Source: Paenibacillus sp. BIC5C1 (GTDB taxonomy: Bacteria > Bacillota > Bacilli > Paenibacillales > Paenibacillaceae). Taken from it: DNA of 64,000 nt. The position numbers and the translations under genes were made by a program. The notes under the pieces are model-generated. The model ran no database searches and was not told the origin of the DNA. It was given only the letters and a program-made list of their open reading frames with translations. The stretch lies in contig NZ_CP135922.1 in NCBI RefSeq assembly GCF_032399705.1, positions 434,001-498,000 of the forward strand, given 5' to 3'. Position 1 is the stretch's first letter, and each line of letters begins with the position of its first letter. Positions 25,870 to 35,362 of this stretch are shown piece after piece.

Positions 25870-26760
25870 ATGGCTTTATCACGTGCAAAAGCAGGCTGGG
25901 TCCTGGCTTTTCTGGTACTCATGTGGGGTGTAAACTGGCCCCTGACCAAATACGCATTAAATTTTACACCGCCGCTTATATTCGCAGGCATGCGCCTGTT
26001 AATTGGGGGCTTGGTGCTGGGGTTGTATGCTTTTCCCCGCTACAAAACGCTGCGCCTGAAGCACACCTGGCATATCTATGCCATATCTGCGGTGCTTAAT
26101 ATCATCTTCTTCTACGGCTTTCAGACCGTAGGGCTGACGGAGGTGCCGGCAGGATTATTTTCATCCATCGTGTTCTTGCAGCCTGTGCTGCTCGGAATTG
26201 GGGCATGGCTATGGCTGGGAGAGTCCATGTATGGACTGAAAATTGCCGGATTGGTGCTCGGTTTTGCAGGAGTGGCTACGATCAGTATTGGTGGCATGAC
26301 AGGAAAAGTATCCCCTGAAGGGGTAATGCTTGGGCTGTTCAGCGCAATTAGCTGGGCGATCGGGACCGTATATATGAAGCGAACTTCAATGAAGGTTGAT
26401 GGAATCTGGATGACAGCCATTCCGATTCTGATCGGCGGAGTTGTTCTGACGTTGACGGGTACGGTAACAGAGAGCTGGGCTGATGTGCAGTGGGTGCTTC
26501 CTTTTATACTGGATACGCTGTTTATTTCGGTGTTTGTCATTGCGATGGGATGGCTCGCGTTCTTCAAACTGGTCAGCTCCGGCGAAGCCAGCAAAGTAGG
26601 ATCGTTCACGTTCCTGATTCCGCTGATCGCTTTGCTATGCAGTGTGCTGTTCCTCGGAGAGTCGGTGACGGTCAATCTGATCGCAGGTCTAATCATGATT
26701 ATTGCCAGCATTCTGCTTGTGAATGTTAAAGTGAAGGGCAGTAAGGTGGCGAAAATTTAA
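25870..26760 (+). CDS. EamA family (DMT) transporter
   Basis: A 296-residue membrane protein with ten hydrophobic helices in two EamA repeats, typical of drug/metabolite exporters (first repeat GVNWPLTKYALNF and PAGLFSSIVFLQPVLLGI, second repeat GLFSAISWAIGTVYMKR). Start at 25870 with AGGAG 10 nt upstream. Divergent from the LysR gene, which probably controls it. Likely exports an amino acid or other metabolite; the substrate is unknown. Confidence 0.88.
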   Translation: MALSRAKAGWVLAFLVLMWGVNWPLTKYALNFTPPLIFAGMRLLIGGLVLGLYAFPRYKTLRLKHTWHIYAISAVLNIIFFYGFQTVGLTEVPAGLFSSIVFLQPVLLGIGAWLWLGESMYGLKIAGLVLGFAGVATISIGGMTGKVSPEGVMLGLFSAISWAIGTVYMKRTSMKVDGIWMTAIPILIGGVVLTLTGTVTESWADVQWVLPFILDTLFISVFVIAMGWLAFFKLVSSGEASKVGSFTFLIPLIALLCSVLFLGESVTVNLIAGLIMIIASILLVNVKVKGSKVAKI

Positions 26761-26884
26761 GGTTATGCGGAGAACTTTCTTCAAGTGGTTGTTGAACCTT
26801 GTATACATTCCGAATGACAATGCAAAAAATGGGTATGTTATATATAGGAACATCACCAATGATTACGAAGAGGAGGACTCCAAC

Positions 26885-27067
26885 ATGACACAGAATAATC
26901 AACCTCAGGATGAGGCGGCAATTCGCAACAAACTGGATGAAGACGGGGATTCCTTGATGGAGAAAAAGAAAATTTTGAGCGGTGTGGATATTGAGCCGCA
27001 AGCAGACGAGTGGTCTGCCAAACCGTCACCTGTAGCATTTGATGAAGGTAAATCATCCAAAGAATAA
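26885..27067 (+). CDS. Small acidic hydrophilic protein, unknown
   Basis: A 60-residue protein starting MTQNNQPQDEAAIRNKLDED, with no hydrophobic segment and no recognised family. It has GAGGAGG upstream and is followed at once by a terminator, so it appears to be a real monocistronic gene. Similar small acidic proteins are common in Paenibacillaceae; function unknown. Confidence 0.62.
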   Translation: MTQNNQPQDEAAIRNKLDEDGDSLMEKKKILSGVDIEPQADEWSAKPSPVAFDEGKSSKE

Positions 27068-27091
27068 GAGGAACCAGATATAGCTTGAAAA

Positions 27092-27125
27092 GAAGCGGGT
27101 ACCGTTAAGGTATCTGCTTTTTTTA
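27092..27125 (+). terminator. Rho-independent terminator
   Basis: AAGCGGGTACC and GGTATCTGCTT form an imperfect stem around GTTAA and are followed by TTTTTT. Confidence 0.7.
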
Positions 27126-27275
27126 TAAAATAAGAAAAGGATAAGATCAGGAGGATCATCGTTCTGATATTAAGGGAATTGTCCGCAACGCGCAGTTGGG
27201 GTTCGTGAATCACTTCGACAGATGTTTTTTTATTGTATAATCATGGAAACGGTTTGTGAAATGGAGAGTGTAAAG

Positions 27276-27758
27276 ATGATTGGAATCAACATCAGACGAG
27301 CTGTCATCGGAGATTACACGGGAGTTTCCGCATTAATGGATGAACTGCATCGCTTGCATGTGGAGGCTAGGCCAGACGTATACAGAGAATTGCAGACGAG
27401 AATGAGCCATAAGGAATATGAACAACTGCTGAAAGAGGATCATCGTTTTCTCTATGTTGCGGAATGGCTCGATCAGGGTGAGATTGTTGGATATGCGAGC
27501 GCTCAGTTGAATGTTATTCAGAATGTGGATTTGTTAAAGGATCGGAAGATGTTATACATCAATGAGATCATCGTTGGCAGCAAACATCGCGGACATGGGA
27601 CAGGCAAACTGTTGATGCAGGAGTTAATCGAACTTGGCAAAGGAATACAGATCGACAGTGTTGAACTGACCGTATCTACATTTAATACCGGTGCTCAGGC
27701 TTTCTATGAGCAGTTAGGTCTGGCTGTACGCAGCAGTAGAATGGAATACATACTATAG
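27276..27758 (+). CDS. GNAT family N-acetyltransferase
   Basis: A 160-residue acetyl-CoA-dependent acetyltransferase. The acetyl-CoA loop is seen as IIVGSKHRGHGTGKLLMQEL (R/Q-x-x-G-x-G/A type), followed by VELTVSTFNTGAQAFYEQLG, the usual ending. The ATG at 27276 follows GGAGAG; the frame runs 54 nt further upstream. Acceptor substrate unknown. Confidence 0.85.
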   Translation: MIGINIRRAVIGDYTGVSALMDELHRLHVEARPDVYRELQTRMSHKEYEQLLKEDHRFLYVAEWLDQGEIVGYASAQLNVIQNVDLLKDRKMLYINEIIVGSKHRGHGTGKLLMQELIELGKGIQIDSVELTVSTFNTGAQAFYEQLGLAVRSSRMEYIL

Positions 27759-27851
27759 AGCGCCTGTACAAAGACTAATAGGATGTCTGGCGCAGTAATC
27801 AGCTCAAGAAGTATGGTAAACATCCATTTTGAGAAAAATAATAAATCACCC

Positions 27852-27880
27852 TTGCATACCCCCATGGGGTATGTTACTCT
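27852..27880 (+). promoter_or_regulatory. CsoR operator and promoter of csoR-copZ
   Basis: The palindrome CATACCCCCATGGGGTATG (27855-27873) has 8-bp arms around CAT and matches the TACCCC...GGGGTA class of CsoR operators. It overlaps a possible promoter TTGCAT (27852-27857) and TACTCT (27875-27880), 17 bp apart, so bound CsoR would block RNA polymerase. A second site of the same type lies before copA. Confidence 0.82.
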
Positions 27881-27912
27881 TATAACAGAACGAAAGAAAA
27901 GGGGTGTTCGCA

Positions 27913-28314
27913 ATGGAACATCAGAGCCATCCCAAGGAACCTTTGGAGTCATCCGAAACAGAGGTGAACGAAGTCTCGCAGATTGATGATCAGCAAGCCG
28001 ATTCATGTCATACGGCAGGCAGTGACGGGAAGCATGTGCGGAAGAGCCATCACTCCCAAGAGATGAAGGGCAACCTGATATCTCGCTTGAACCGTGTTGA
28101 AGGACAGATTCGCGGAATCAAGGGATTGATCGAGAAGGATACTTACTGTGATGATGTGCTGACGCAGATCGCGGCGGCTCAGTCTGCTCTTAATTCGGTA
28201 GGCAAGCTATTGCTGGAAGGTCATATGAAGAGCTGTATCGTTGAACGCATTCAGGCCGGAGAGCATGAGGTTGTGGATGAATTATTGGTAACGGTAAGGA
28301 AGTTAATGAAGTAA
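27913..28314 (+). CDS. csoR: CsoR family copper-sensing repressor
   Basis: A 133-residue repressor with an unusually long polar N-terminal extension (about 45 residues, His/Glu/Gln-rich) before the helical CsoR core starting at RLNRVEGQIRGIKGLIE. The Cu(I) ligands Cys79, His104 and Cys108 have the same 25- and 4-residue spacing as Cys45-His70-Cys74 of B. subtilis CsoR. Start ATG at 27913 behind AAAGGGG. First gene of csoR-copZ, followed by copA; copper binding releases the repressor from the two palindromic operators. Confidence 0.92.
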   Translation: MEHQSHPKEPLESSETEVNEVSQIDDQQADSCHTAGSDGKHVRKSHHSQEMKGNLISRLNRVEGQIRGIKGLIEKDTYCDDVLTQIAAAQSALNSVGKLLLEGHMKSCIVERIQAGEHEVVDELLVTVRKLMK

Positions 28315-28362
28315 TTATTTTTGAATGAACTCATCATTTATATATCCAAGGAGGAACTACAC

Positions 28363-28563
28363 ATGTCTAATATTACGTTGAACGTTACAGGAATGTCTTG
28401 CAATCACTGTGTGAAATCGGTTGAAGAAGCCGTGAAGAATGCGGGAGCGAATGGTCAAGTTGATCTGGCAGCAGGAACTGTCGCAATTGAATATGACGAG
28501 CAAAAAGTCAATGTGGATCAGATCAAAGCAGCCATCGAAGATCAAGGATATGACGTAGTCTAA
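28363..28563 (+). CDS. copZ: Copper chaperone CopZ
   Basis: A 66-residue HMA-domain protein. The Cu(I)-binding motif is GMSCNHC with Cys13 and Cys16 and the fold pattern ends with IEDQGYDVV. AAGGAGG precedes the ATG at 28363. It delivers Cu(I) to CopA and to CsoR. It lies between csoR and copA, separated from copA by a terminator and a second operator. Confidence 0.93.
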   Translation: MSNITLNVTGMSCNHCVKSVEEAVKNAGANGQVDLAAGTVAIEYDEQKVNVDQIKAAIEDQGYDVV

Positions 28564-28569
28564 TTATTG

Positions 28570-28657
28570 CAGGCTTAAACTGAACTTCCCTTTGCATGGA
28601 AAGGAATGCAACAGATCTCTTTTCCAATAAATGAGTTCATTGTTTAAGCCTGATTTT
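28570..28657 (+). terminator. Long hairpin terminator after copZ
   Basis: CAGGCTTAAACTGAACT (28570-28586) pairs with AGTTCATTGTTTAAGCCTG (28634-28652) and TTTTT follows, giving a long-stemmed terminator between copZ and copA. Confidence 0.7.
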
Positions 28658-28668
28658 TGGTCTTTTAT

Positions 28669-28685
28669 ATACCCCTTGGGGGTAT
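28669..28685 (+). promoter_or_regulatory. CsoR operator upstream of copA
   Basis: ATACCCC (28669-28675) and GGGGTAT (28679-28685) form the same palindrome as the site before csoR, around TTG. It lies 42 nt before the copA start codon. Confidence 0.82.
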
Positions 28686-28727
28686 TGGGATGAGAGCCAA
28701 TATTTCATAGAGAAAGGAGCTAACAAC

Positions 28728-31256
28728 ATGGATAAGTCATCGACAATGGAAAACACAACAGCATCAGAACCCGTACCTTCACCGGAAGCGGCGGGATTAC
28801 AGACAACACTGCAAATTACAGGCATGACCTGTGCTGCCTGCTCTACCCGGATTGAGAAGGGTTTGTCCCGAATGGAAGGGGTCAATCAGGCGAATGTTAA
28901 CCTTGCTATAGAACAAGCAACGGTATCCTATGATCCGAAGACAACGAACATCAATGCTTTGCGGGATAAGGTGGAGGCGCTTGGTTATGGTACTGTAACG
29001 GAATCCGTGGATCTGGACATTACAGGCATGACCTGTGCTGCCTGTTCTGCTCGAATCGAAAAGGGTCTTTCCCGGTTACCAGGCGTATCCCGTGCAAACG
29101 TGAACCTGGCGCTGGAAACGGGACATGTGGAATTTGCAGCAGGAGCATTGAAGGCATCCGATATTACGGCGAAGATCAAGCAGCTCGGTTATGGCGCGGA
29201 ATTGCAGCAGACACAGGAAGATACCCAATCGGTGCGTGAACGTGAACTACAGCGCAAAAAGTGGAAATGGATGATCTCCGCCCTGTTATCTTTGCCGCTG
29301 CTTTGGGCCATGGTGGGTCACTTCTCATTTACCTCGTGGATCTGGGTACCGGATCTGTTCATGAACCCATGGTTCCAACTGGTGTTGGCAACGCCGGTAC
29401 AGTTTGTCATCGGATGGCAGTTCTATGTGGGAGCCTATAAAGCGCTCCGTAATGGCAGTGCCAATATGGATGTACTGGTTGCTTTGGGTACAAGTGCGGC
29501 GTTTTTCTACAGTCTGTATCTGACCCTGACCAGTGGCAATGCAGCTTCAACCATGATGGATCATGGTGGGACGGGAATGGCTGCAGCAGCCATGCCAACC
29601 GTGGAGCTTTATTATGAGACGAGTGCAATCCTGATTACGTTGATCCTATTGGGAAAATGGTTCGAAGCCGTAGCTAAAGGGCGCTCCTCTCAGGCGATTA
29701 AAAGCCTCATCGAACTGGCTCCGCGTGAAGCCAGAGTGATTCGTGATGGACAGGAAGTTATTGTACCGTCGGCATATGTTGCGGTTGGTGATCTGGTTCT
29801 GGTCAAACCCGGGGACAGCATTCCTGTCGATGGCATCGTGGAGGAGGGGCAGTCTTCTGTCGATGAATCCATGTTAAGCGGAGAGAGCCTGCCCGTGGAT
29901 AAAAAACCAGGGGACGCCGTTACAGGCGCTACGTTGAACAAAAATGGAGTATTAAGACTGCGTGCGACCCGAGTAGGATCGGACACGGCGTTATCGCAAA
30001 TTATTAAAGTGGTTGAGCAAGCACAGGGCTCCAAAGCACCCATTCAGCGGATTGCAGATGTAATATCAGGTATCTTTGTTCCGATTGTTGTAGGGATTGC
30101 GGCAGTGACGTTCCTGATCTGGTACCTGTTCGCCAGTCCCGGTGACTTTGCCGGTTCGCTGGAGAAGGCCATTGCTGTACTTGTCATTGCCTGTCCTTGT
30201 GCGCTTGGACTTGCAACCCCAACGTCCATTATGGCTGGATCCGGACGTGCGGCAGAATACGGTGTGTTGTTCAAAGGCGGCGAACATTTGGAATCGGCGC
30301 AGCAGATCCAGACGGTTGTACTGGACAAAACAGGTACAGTTACCCAAGGCAAGCCCGTGCTTACGGATGTGGTGACGGCTCCGGAATGGACGGAAGCAGA
30401 GCTGCTGCAGCGGGTGGGAGCGGCAGAGCAGAGTTCGGAGCATCCTTTGGCTGAGGCCATTGTAGAAGGAATCCGAGGTAAAGGTCTGGAGTTAACCCCA
30501 TCAGAGCAATTTGAGAACATACCGGGATATGGCGTGCGAGCTCGAGTCCAGGGACAAGAAATCCTGGTCGGGACACGCCGGCTGCTTACGGATGCGAAGG
30601 TGAATGTCTCCGAGGAAACCATGCAGCAGATGAATAACCTTGAAGAACAAGGACGCACAGCGATGCTGGTCGCGGTGGACGGTCAGTGGGCTGGGGTTGT
30701 TGCTGTAGCTGACACCATCAAGGATACTTCACGGGAAGCCATTCAGCGGCTTCATGCTATGGGAATCGATGTCATCATGATTACGGGAGACAATGAGCGG
30801 ACAGCACGCGCCGTAGCGGAGCAAGCCGGAATTAATAAAGTTCTGGCTGAGGTACTGCCTGAGGGTAAAGCGGCAGAAGTGAAAAAACTTCAGGAGAGTG
30901 GCCTCAAGGTAGCGATGGTTGGAGATGGAATCAACGATGCTCCGGCCCTTGCTACAGCCGATATTGGAATGGCGATTGGAACCGGAACCGATGTAGCGAT
31001 GGAAGCAGCGGATATTACGCTAATGCGCGGCGATCTGAACAGTATTGCAGACGCAATCGAGATGAGCCGGCGCACGATGGGCAATATCAAGCAGAACCTG
31101 TTCTGGGCACTTGGTTATAACGTGATTGGTATTCCAATTGCAGCAGTGGGCTTCCTGGCTCCTTGGTTGGCAGGTGCGGCCATGGCGTTCAGCTCCGTGT
31201 CGGTTGTACTGAATTCGCTGCGTCTGCAACGAATGAAACTGAAAAGCAATGACTGA
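28728..31256 (+). CDS. copA: Copper-exporting P1B-type ATPase CopA
   Basis: An 842-residue Cu(I) export ATPase. Two N-terminal HMA domains carry [13 protein letters not shown] and [13 protein letters not shown]. Eight membrane helices follow, with the transport motif Cys489-Pro490-Cys491 ([11 protein letters not shown]) in helix 6, phosphorylation site Asp533 in LDKTGT, TGES-like MLSGES in the actuator domain, the HP motif [10 protein letters not shown] and the hinge [10 protein letters not shown] around Asp733. A short His/Met-containing loop ([15 protein letters not shown]) lies between the first helices. AAAGGAG precedes the ATG. It pumps Cu(I) from CopZ out of the cell and is controlled by CsoR. 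Confidence 0.95.
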   Translation: MDKSSTMENTTASEPVPSPEAAGLQTTLQITGMTCAACSTRIEKGLSRMEGVNQANVNLAIEQATVSYDPKTTNINALRDKVEALGYGTVTESVDLDITGMTCAACSARIEKGLSRLPGVSRANVNLALETGHVEFAAGALKASDITAKIKQLGYGAELQQTQEDTQSVRERELQRKKWKWMISALLSLPLLWAMVGHFSFTSWIWVPDLFMNPWFQLVLATPVQFVIGWQFYVGAYKALRNGSANMDVLVALGTSAAFFYSLYLTLTSGNAASTMMDHGGTGMAAAAMPTVELYYETSAILITLILLGKWFEAVAKGRSSQAIKSLIELAPREARVIRDGQEVIVPSAYVAVGDLVLVKPGDSIPVDGIVEEGQSSVDESMLSGESLPVDKKPGDAVTGATLNKNGVLRLRATRVGSDTALSQIIKVVEQAQGSKAPIQRIADVISGIFVPIVVGIAAVTFLIWYLFASPGDFAGSLEKAIAVLVIACPCALGLATPTSIMAGSGRAAEYGVLFKGGEHLESAQQIQTVVLDKTGTVTQGKPVLTDVVTAPEWTEAELLQRVGAAEQSSEHPLAEAIVEGIRGKGLELTPSEQFENIPGYGVRARVQGQEILVGTRRLLTDAKVNVSEETMQQMNNLEEQGRTAMLVAVDGQWAGVVAVADTIKDTSREAIQRLHAMGIDVIMITGDNERTARAVAEQAGINKVLAEVLPEGKAAEVKKLQESGLKVAMVGDGINDAPALATADIGMAIGTGTDVAMEAADITLMRGDLNSIADAIEMSRRTMGNIKQNLFWALGYNVIGIPIAAVGFLAPWLAGAAMAFSSVSVVLNSLRLQRMKLKSND

Positions 31257-31308
31257 TGTCCATTGAGGGACGTGAATCAACTTTTCATTTTGCTCAAAAG
31301 TAAGTATA

Positions 31309-31350
31309 GGGTGCGGTCCGCTACGGCGGATCGTGCTTTTTTTTTTTTGT
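31309..31350 (+). terminator. Rho-independent terminator after copA
   Basis: GTGCGGTCCGC and GCGGATCGTGC pair around TACG, followed by a run of 12 T. Confidence 0.88.
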
Positions 31351-31471
31351 TGGGGGGAAGGTGGTTGAGATATGTTAAAGGTGCTGTCCTTTCCTTGTTA
31401 ACAGAGGTGAGGATGTGAAGTGATGTTCTCTTATGAAATGGAATTCATTGTTTGCGAAACACATCTTTATC

Positions 31472-31555
31472 TTTCTGAAGCTTTCAGAAATAGATTGACA
31501 ATATAGACATATAGACTTAAAATTTAAAACGATCGTTTGATTTAAACAATCGTTT
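31472..31555 (+). promoter_or_regulatory. Promoter and paired TetR-type operators
   Basis: TTGACA (31495-31500) and TAAAAT (31518-31523) stand 17 bp apart. Directly after the -10 box come AAACGATCGTTT (31527-31538) and AAACAATCGTTT (31544-31555), two palindromic half-sites with centres 17 bp apart that also form a larger inverted repeat. A further palindrome, TTTCTGAAGCTTTCAGAAA (31472-31490), lies just before the -35 box. The downstream tetR gene is the obvious candidate regulator. The rest of 31257-31595 holds only the copA terminator. Confidence 0.75.
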
Positions 31556-31595
31556 ACATCAAATTCGAACTAATAAGTAATGGAGGACATCATTT

Positions 31596-32756
31596 ATGTT
31601 GCAGGCTTTACGTATATTGTTGAAAAAACCGCCAGTAATTGTGGGGATCGTGACGGCGCTTATGTTCCAAGTGATCTTCAGCGTGATCTGGATGACAGCA
31701 TATTCCGGAGTGAATGACCGGATGAATGAATTGACGGTTGCCGTTGTCAATGAGGATGGAGAGCAGTCCAAGGGGATCGCAGATCGCATGGCTGAGACGC
31801 TTCCTTTTCATACCGTAACGAATCTGAGTGCTGCTGAAGCACTTGACCAGTTAAATCACCGCAAGATTCATATGGTACTGAATATCCCGGCAGGGTTTAA
31901 CGAGCTGATTCAGACAGCCGGTTCCACTGCCGAAATCAAGTACACCATTAACGAGGCGAACCCGGTTACGATCAAAAGCATGATGCAAGGTGTATCGCAA
32001 AGTGTGACGAACACGATTAACAAGCAAGCAACCGCTCAAGGTGTGCAAGCTGTGTTGACGGCTTCCGGAGCGCCTGCAGATCAGGCAGCTGAAGCTGCTG
32101 CCAACCTGACTACCCGCGTGGAAGGTAAAACGACTTCCATTAATCCGGTTAACGGCATGAACAACCAGATGGTGCCGATGATGATGGTACTCGCTTCTTA
32201 TGTGGGAGCCATGATTATGGGGATGAACCTGCAGACAGCGATGGGTATGCTGTCCGCTACTCACTCCCGCTGGACGTTGTTTGGTGCCAGAGTAGTCATT
32301 AATCTGGGGTCTGCTCTAGTGGTTTCCCTGCTGGGATCATCACTAATTGTTTCGCTTGGCGGACAGATCGAGCAAGGATTTATCGCATTCTGGTTGTTCC
32401 AGGCGTTATTCCTCTGCACGTTCATGTTCTTCTCCCAGTTCTTCCTGATCTGCTTTGGACCGGCAGGAAGCTTGTTCAACATCATTTCACTGTCGCTGCA
32501 ACTGGTATCTTCCGGTGCAATGGTGCCACGTGAACTGCTGAACAGTTTCTACAGTGGTATTGGTCAGTATCTGCCAGCCACATATGCCGTTCAAGGTGTT
32601 CTGAGTGCTCAACTGGGCGGACCTGGAGTTCAAGCCGCTGCTGGCTCGATTGTTATCGTATTGCTGGTTGCTGTAGCCCTCTCCCTGGTGGTGACGTTGT
32701 TGAAAAAACAACGCATGCCAGCTGGGGCACCAAGCCCGGCTCAAATGAACAGCTAA
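31596..32756 (+). CDS. YhgE/Pip-like (ABC-2 type) membrane permease
   Basis: A 386-residue membrane protein. One N-terminal helix is followed by an extracytoplasmic domain of about 150 residues (VAVVNEDGEQSKGIADRMAE, LVLNIPAGF-like KIHMVLNIPAGFNE) and a C-terminal block of five to six helices, the layout of YhgE/Pip and DUF3533 exporters of the ABC-2 superfamily. No ATPase gene accompanies it. AATGGAGG precedes the ATG. Its promoter overlaps TetR-type operators and the tetR gene follows, so it is likely an inducible efflux or stress protein. Confidence 0.8.
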   Translation: MLQALRILLKKPPVIVGIVTALMFQVIFSVIWMTAYSGVNDRMNELTVAVVNEDGEQSKGIADRMAETLPFHTVTNLSAAEALDQLNHRKIHMVLNIPAGFNELIQTAGSTAEIKYTINEANPVTIKSMMQGVSQSVTNTINKQATAQGVQAVLTASGAPADQAAEAAANLTTRVEGKTTSINPVNGMNNQMVPMMMVLASYVGAMIMGMNLQTAMGMLSATHSRWTLFGARVVINLGSALVVSLLGSSLIVSLGGQIEQGFIAFWLFQALFLCTFMFFSQFFLICFGPAGSLFNIISLSLQLVSSGAMVPRELLNSFYSGIGQYLPATYAVQGVLSAQLGGPGVQAAAGSIVIVLLVAVALSLVVTLLKKQRMPAGAPSPAQMNS

Positions 32757-32795
32757 TATTTCAGACATCATGGTTGTTCTTCATAGGTTATGATC

Positions 32796-32832
32796 AAGCG
32801 CCCCGGTGATTTTCACCGGGGTGCTTGGTTTA
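32796..32832 (+). terminator. Rho-independent terminator
   Basis: AAGCGCCCCGGTGA and TCACCGGGGTGCTT pair around TTT, between the permease and tetR genes. Confidence 0.75.
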
Positions 32833-32983
32833 ATAGTAGGTTGAGGTGGATAGCTTTGAAGGAACACAGGCTGCACACCTTGCGCTTTGATGCACAAACT
32901 TTCATAATGAAACGATAGAGTAGTCTCGCTGCAGCCCGGTGAGCTGGAGCAAATGAATAGAACGGACAAGAGGAGCGGACGGA

Positions 32984-33592
32984 ATGACGGAACCGGAATT
33001 GGATATAAAAACGAGGATTTTGCTTGCAGCCAAGAAACTTTTTGCACAGCAGGGGTATGACGGGACGAGTGTTCGTCAAATCTGTGATGAGGCGGGGGCG
33101 AATGTATCGCTGGTCTCGTATCATTTTGGCGGAAAAGAAAAGGTGTTCGAAGCATTATTTGAGCACTTTTTTCCTGATCATATGATGAATGAGTTGGCTG
33201 AAGAGTCCATGTCCTCCCCCGTGGAGGGTATCCGACGAATCATAGGTGAAGTTGTAAAGTTCACAATGACGGACCGGGAGATGAGCGATATTGTGCAGCT
33301 TGAAATCACGCTGCGTACCCATCGCACAGCTACCGTATTTCGTTTTTTGGACCCCGTCTGGACCAGAGTGAGAGAACTGCTGCAAGAAGGCAAGGAGCAG
33401 GGAGTATTCCAGATCGAGTCCGTATCTTATGCAATGCTTCAGGTCATGGGTGTGGCTTTGGCACACAAACGGGCCAAGAACTCACGATTTAGCTTTGACT
33501 ATCAGGATATGAACACAGATGAGCTGGCCGAGCAGACCATTGAATTCGTACTACGAGGATTGGGAGTGAATAGCAATGAACGAAACCATTGA
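32984..33592 (+). CDS. TetR/AcrR family repressor
   Basis: A 202-residue TetR regulator with the N-terminal helix-turn-helix (ILLAAKKLFAQQGYDGTSVR then QICDEAGANVSLVSYHFGG) and a C-terminal helical ligand-binding domain. It overlaps the nitroreductase gene by 17 nt, so the two are co-translated, and it probably represses the permease promoter through the two AAACxATCGTTT sites. The ligand is unknown. Confidence 0.9.
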   Translation: MTEPELDIKTRILLAAKKLFAQQGYDGTSVRQICDEAGANVSLVSYHFGGKEKVFEALFEHFFPDHMMNELAEESMSSPVEGIRRIIGEVVKFTMTDREMSDIVQLEITLRTHRTATVFRFLDPVWTRVRELLQEGKEQGVFQIESVSYAMLQVMGVALAHKRAKNSRFSFDYQDMNTDELAEQTIEFVLRGLGVNSNERNH

Positions 33593-34319
33593 ATTGATGA
33601 TGAAGCACCGCTCTGTGCGGAAATTCAAGCCAGACCCGGTAAGTGAAGTGCAGCTGGCAGCAATCGTGGCGGCCGGGCAGATGGCTTCTTCTTCAAGTAG
33701 TGTGCAGGCCTATACTGTAATTGCTGTTACCGAACAGGAGCAAAAGGACAAATTGGCTGAATTGGCAGGCAATCAGTCTTACATCAACGAATGCCCTGTA
33801 TTTCTCGTATGGTGTGCTGACCTATATCGCCTGAGTAATGCTGCGAAGCGTCATTTACCTGAAAAGGAATCCTATGAGGATTCCACTGAAAACTTTATGG
33901 TGGCCACAATTGATGTTGCACTCGCATCGCAAAATGCTGCGCTTGCAGCAGAGTCACTAGGTTTCGGAATTGTATATATTGGCGGGCTGCGCAACCGCAT
34001 TGGGGAAGTTAGCGATGTATTGGGCTTGCCTGACGGCGTCTATCCAGTATATGGCATGTGCATTGGTGTTGCTGATCAGGAGACGGGGATTCGTCCGCGT
34101 CTACCTCTGGATGCGGTCTTACACCATGGCCGCTATAACGCCGAGCAGACCCTCAAAGGCGTCGAGAGCTATGACGAAACGACTGCTGCATACATGAAGG
34201 AGCGCACCCAAGGGGAACGTACTACACCGTGGTCCGAAATGATGGCGAAACGCCTCACAGAACCGGTACGTCTACAGATGAAGCCATTCCTCGAAGGCAA
34301 AGGATTCTTGAAACGTTAA
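33576..34319 (+). CDS. NfsA/NfrA-type flavin nitroreductase
   Basis: A 247-residue NADPH-dependent FMN oxidoreductase. The start MMKHRSVRKFKPDPV, the FMN-binding segment AGQMASSSSSVQAYTVIAVT and the GFGIVYIGGLRN stretch are typical of NfsA/NfrA/Frp enzymes. The C-terminal part RLQMKPFLEGKGFLKR also matches. It overlaps the tetR gene, which suggests a shared response to a toxic, reducible compound such as a quinone or nitroaromatic. Confidence 0.9.
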   Translation: MNETIELMMKHRSVRKFKPDPVSEVQLAAIVAAGQMASSSSSVQAYTVIAVTEQEQKDKLAELAGNQSYINECPVFLVWCADLYRLSNAAKRHLPEKESYEDSTENFMVATIDVALASQNAALAAESLGFGIVYIGGLRNRIGEVSDVLGLPDGVYPVYGMCIGVADQETGIRPRLPLDAVLHHGRYNAEQTLKGVESYDETTAAYMKERTQGERTTPWSEMMAKRLTEPVRLQMKPFLEGKGFLKR

Positions 34320-34330
34320 GCGTAAATCCA

Positions 34331-34372
34331 AAAGAAGTCAGTTCGGCGGATGCCGACTGACTTCTTTTTTTG
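34331..34372 (+). terminator. Rho-independent terminator
   Basis: AAGAAGTCAGT and ACTGACTTCTT form a perfect stem with an inner CGGC/GCCG pairing, followed by TTTTT. Confidence 0.9.
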
Positions 34373-34436
34373 ATACTCTGCAGTGCCTACTTAGTGGAGA
34401 AAGTGAACCAGAACAAGACTGAACGCCAATTCCAAT

Positions 34437-35243
34437 CTAAGGAAGACCGTAGAAGCGTTTTGTATTCTGATAGAAGAGACGCGCTGCCCGCTCCGTTCCC
34501 ATACCTGTCACTTCACTCCACGCCTGAATAACCTGTCTTGTCATGGCTGGATGCGTCATTCTTCCCTGGAAAGGTCCCTCGAAAGGCCAAGGTCCATCGG
34601 TCTCTGCCATAACCTGCTCGGAAGGATACTGACGGGCCAGTTCGCGTATTTCCTCTTCGTATATGATATCAGGTGTAAATGAGACGAAGTATCCGTTGTC
34701 AGCCATTCGCTGGACGGTCCGCTTGGAGCCTTTGAACCAGTGAAAGTGAGCCCGGCGATGATGATATTGCTCCAGCAGATCACAGGCGATATCGGCATCC
34801 TCATATACAGCGTGCAGTACAATCGGTTTACCGTGCCGTTTCGCCAGCTGGATAAATCGCTCCAACAGATCGATATAACCGCTCTGATCAAAGCGTTGCC
34901 CTGCCAGTTCGGCTTCCTGTCGGTTGTAATAGGGCAACCCAACTTCCCCAATGGCTGTAGCTTGTCCCATATGCTTTTCGATCCAGTCAAAGAACAGATC
35001 CTGCTCTGCCAGGGACGGCAGGGGCTGCTCGGGATGGAACCCAAAGGCTGGATATACGGTGCGGGGGTATTGTGAAGCTAGCTCCAGGTTGGTCTGGGCT
35101 GATGCCAGATTCATGGAAACGGCAATGACGGCTTCAACCTGCTGGGATGGGAAGGAATGCAGCATCTCACGTTGTTCTTCGGTTGTATATTTGTCCAGGT
35201 GAAGATGAGCATCGATCAAGGGTGCAAAAGCGGTTGATTGCAT
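34437..35243 (-). CDS. TatD family metal-dependent hydrolase
   Basis: A 268-residue TIM-barrel hydrolase of the TatD family (DNase/phosphoesterase class). Metal ligands seen are His13 and His15 in IDAHLHLDKY, Glu in AIGEVGLPYYN, His in KPIVLHAVYE, His in HFHWFKGS and Asp in VMAETDGPWPFEG. GGAGGGG precedes the ATG. Natural substrate is unknown. It stands alone between two terminator regions. Confidence 0.88.
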   Translation of the reverse strand: MQSTAFAPLIDAHLHLDKYTTEEQREMLHSFPSQQVEAVIAVSMNLASAQTNLELASQYPRTVYPAFGFHPEQPLPSLAEQDLFFDWIEKHMGQATAIGEVGLPYYNRQEAELAGQRFDQSGYIDLLERFIQLAKRHGKPIVLHAVYEDADIACDLLEQYHHRRAHFHWFKGSKRTVQRMADNGYFVSFTPDIIYEEEIRELARQYPSEQVMAETDGPWPFEGPFQGRMTHPAMTRQVIQAWSEVTGMGTERAARLFYQNTKRFYGLP

Positions 35244-35327
35244 GGATGGACCCCTCCTTTTTATCTTTTACCAATGATACGCAATATTGTATATCTCGGA
35301 TCACCCATTTTAGGGAAATAATAACTT

Positions 35328-35362
35328 AAAAACCCGCACTATTTAGATAGGCGGGTTTTCTG
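35328..35362 (-). terminator. Terminator overlapping the end of the thi transport operon
   Basis: AAAACCCGC (35328-35336) and GCGGGTTTT (35351-35359) pair; the loop contains the stop codon of the ATPase gene. Read on the minus strand it is followed by TTTTTAAG. Confidence 0.82.
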
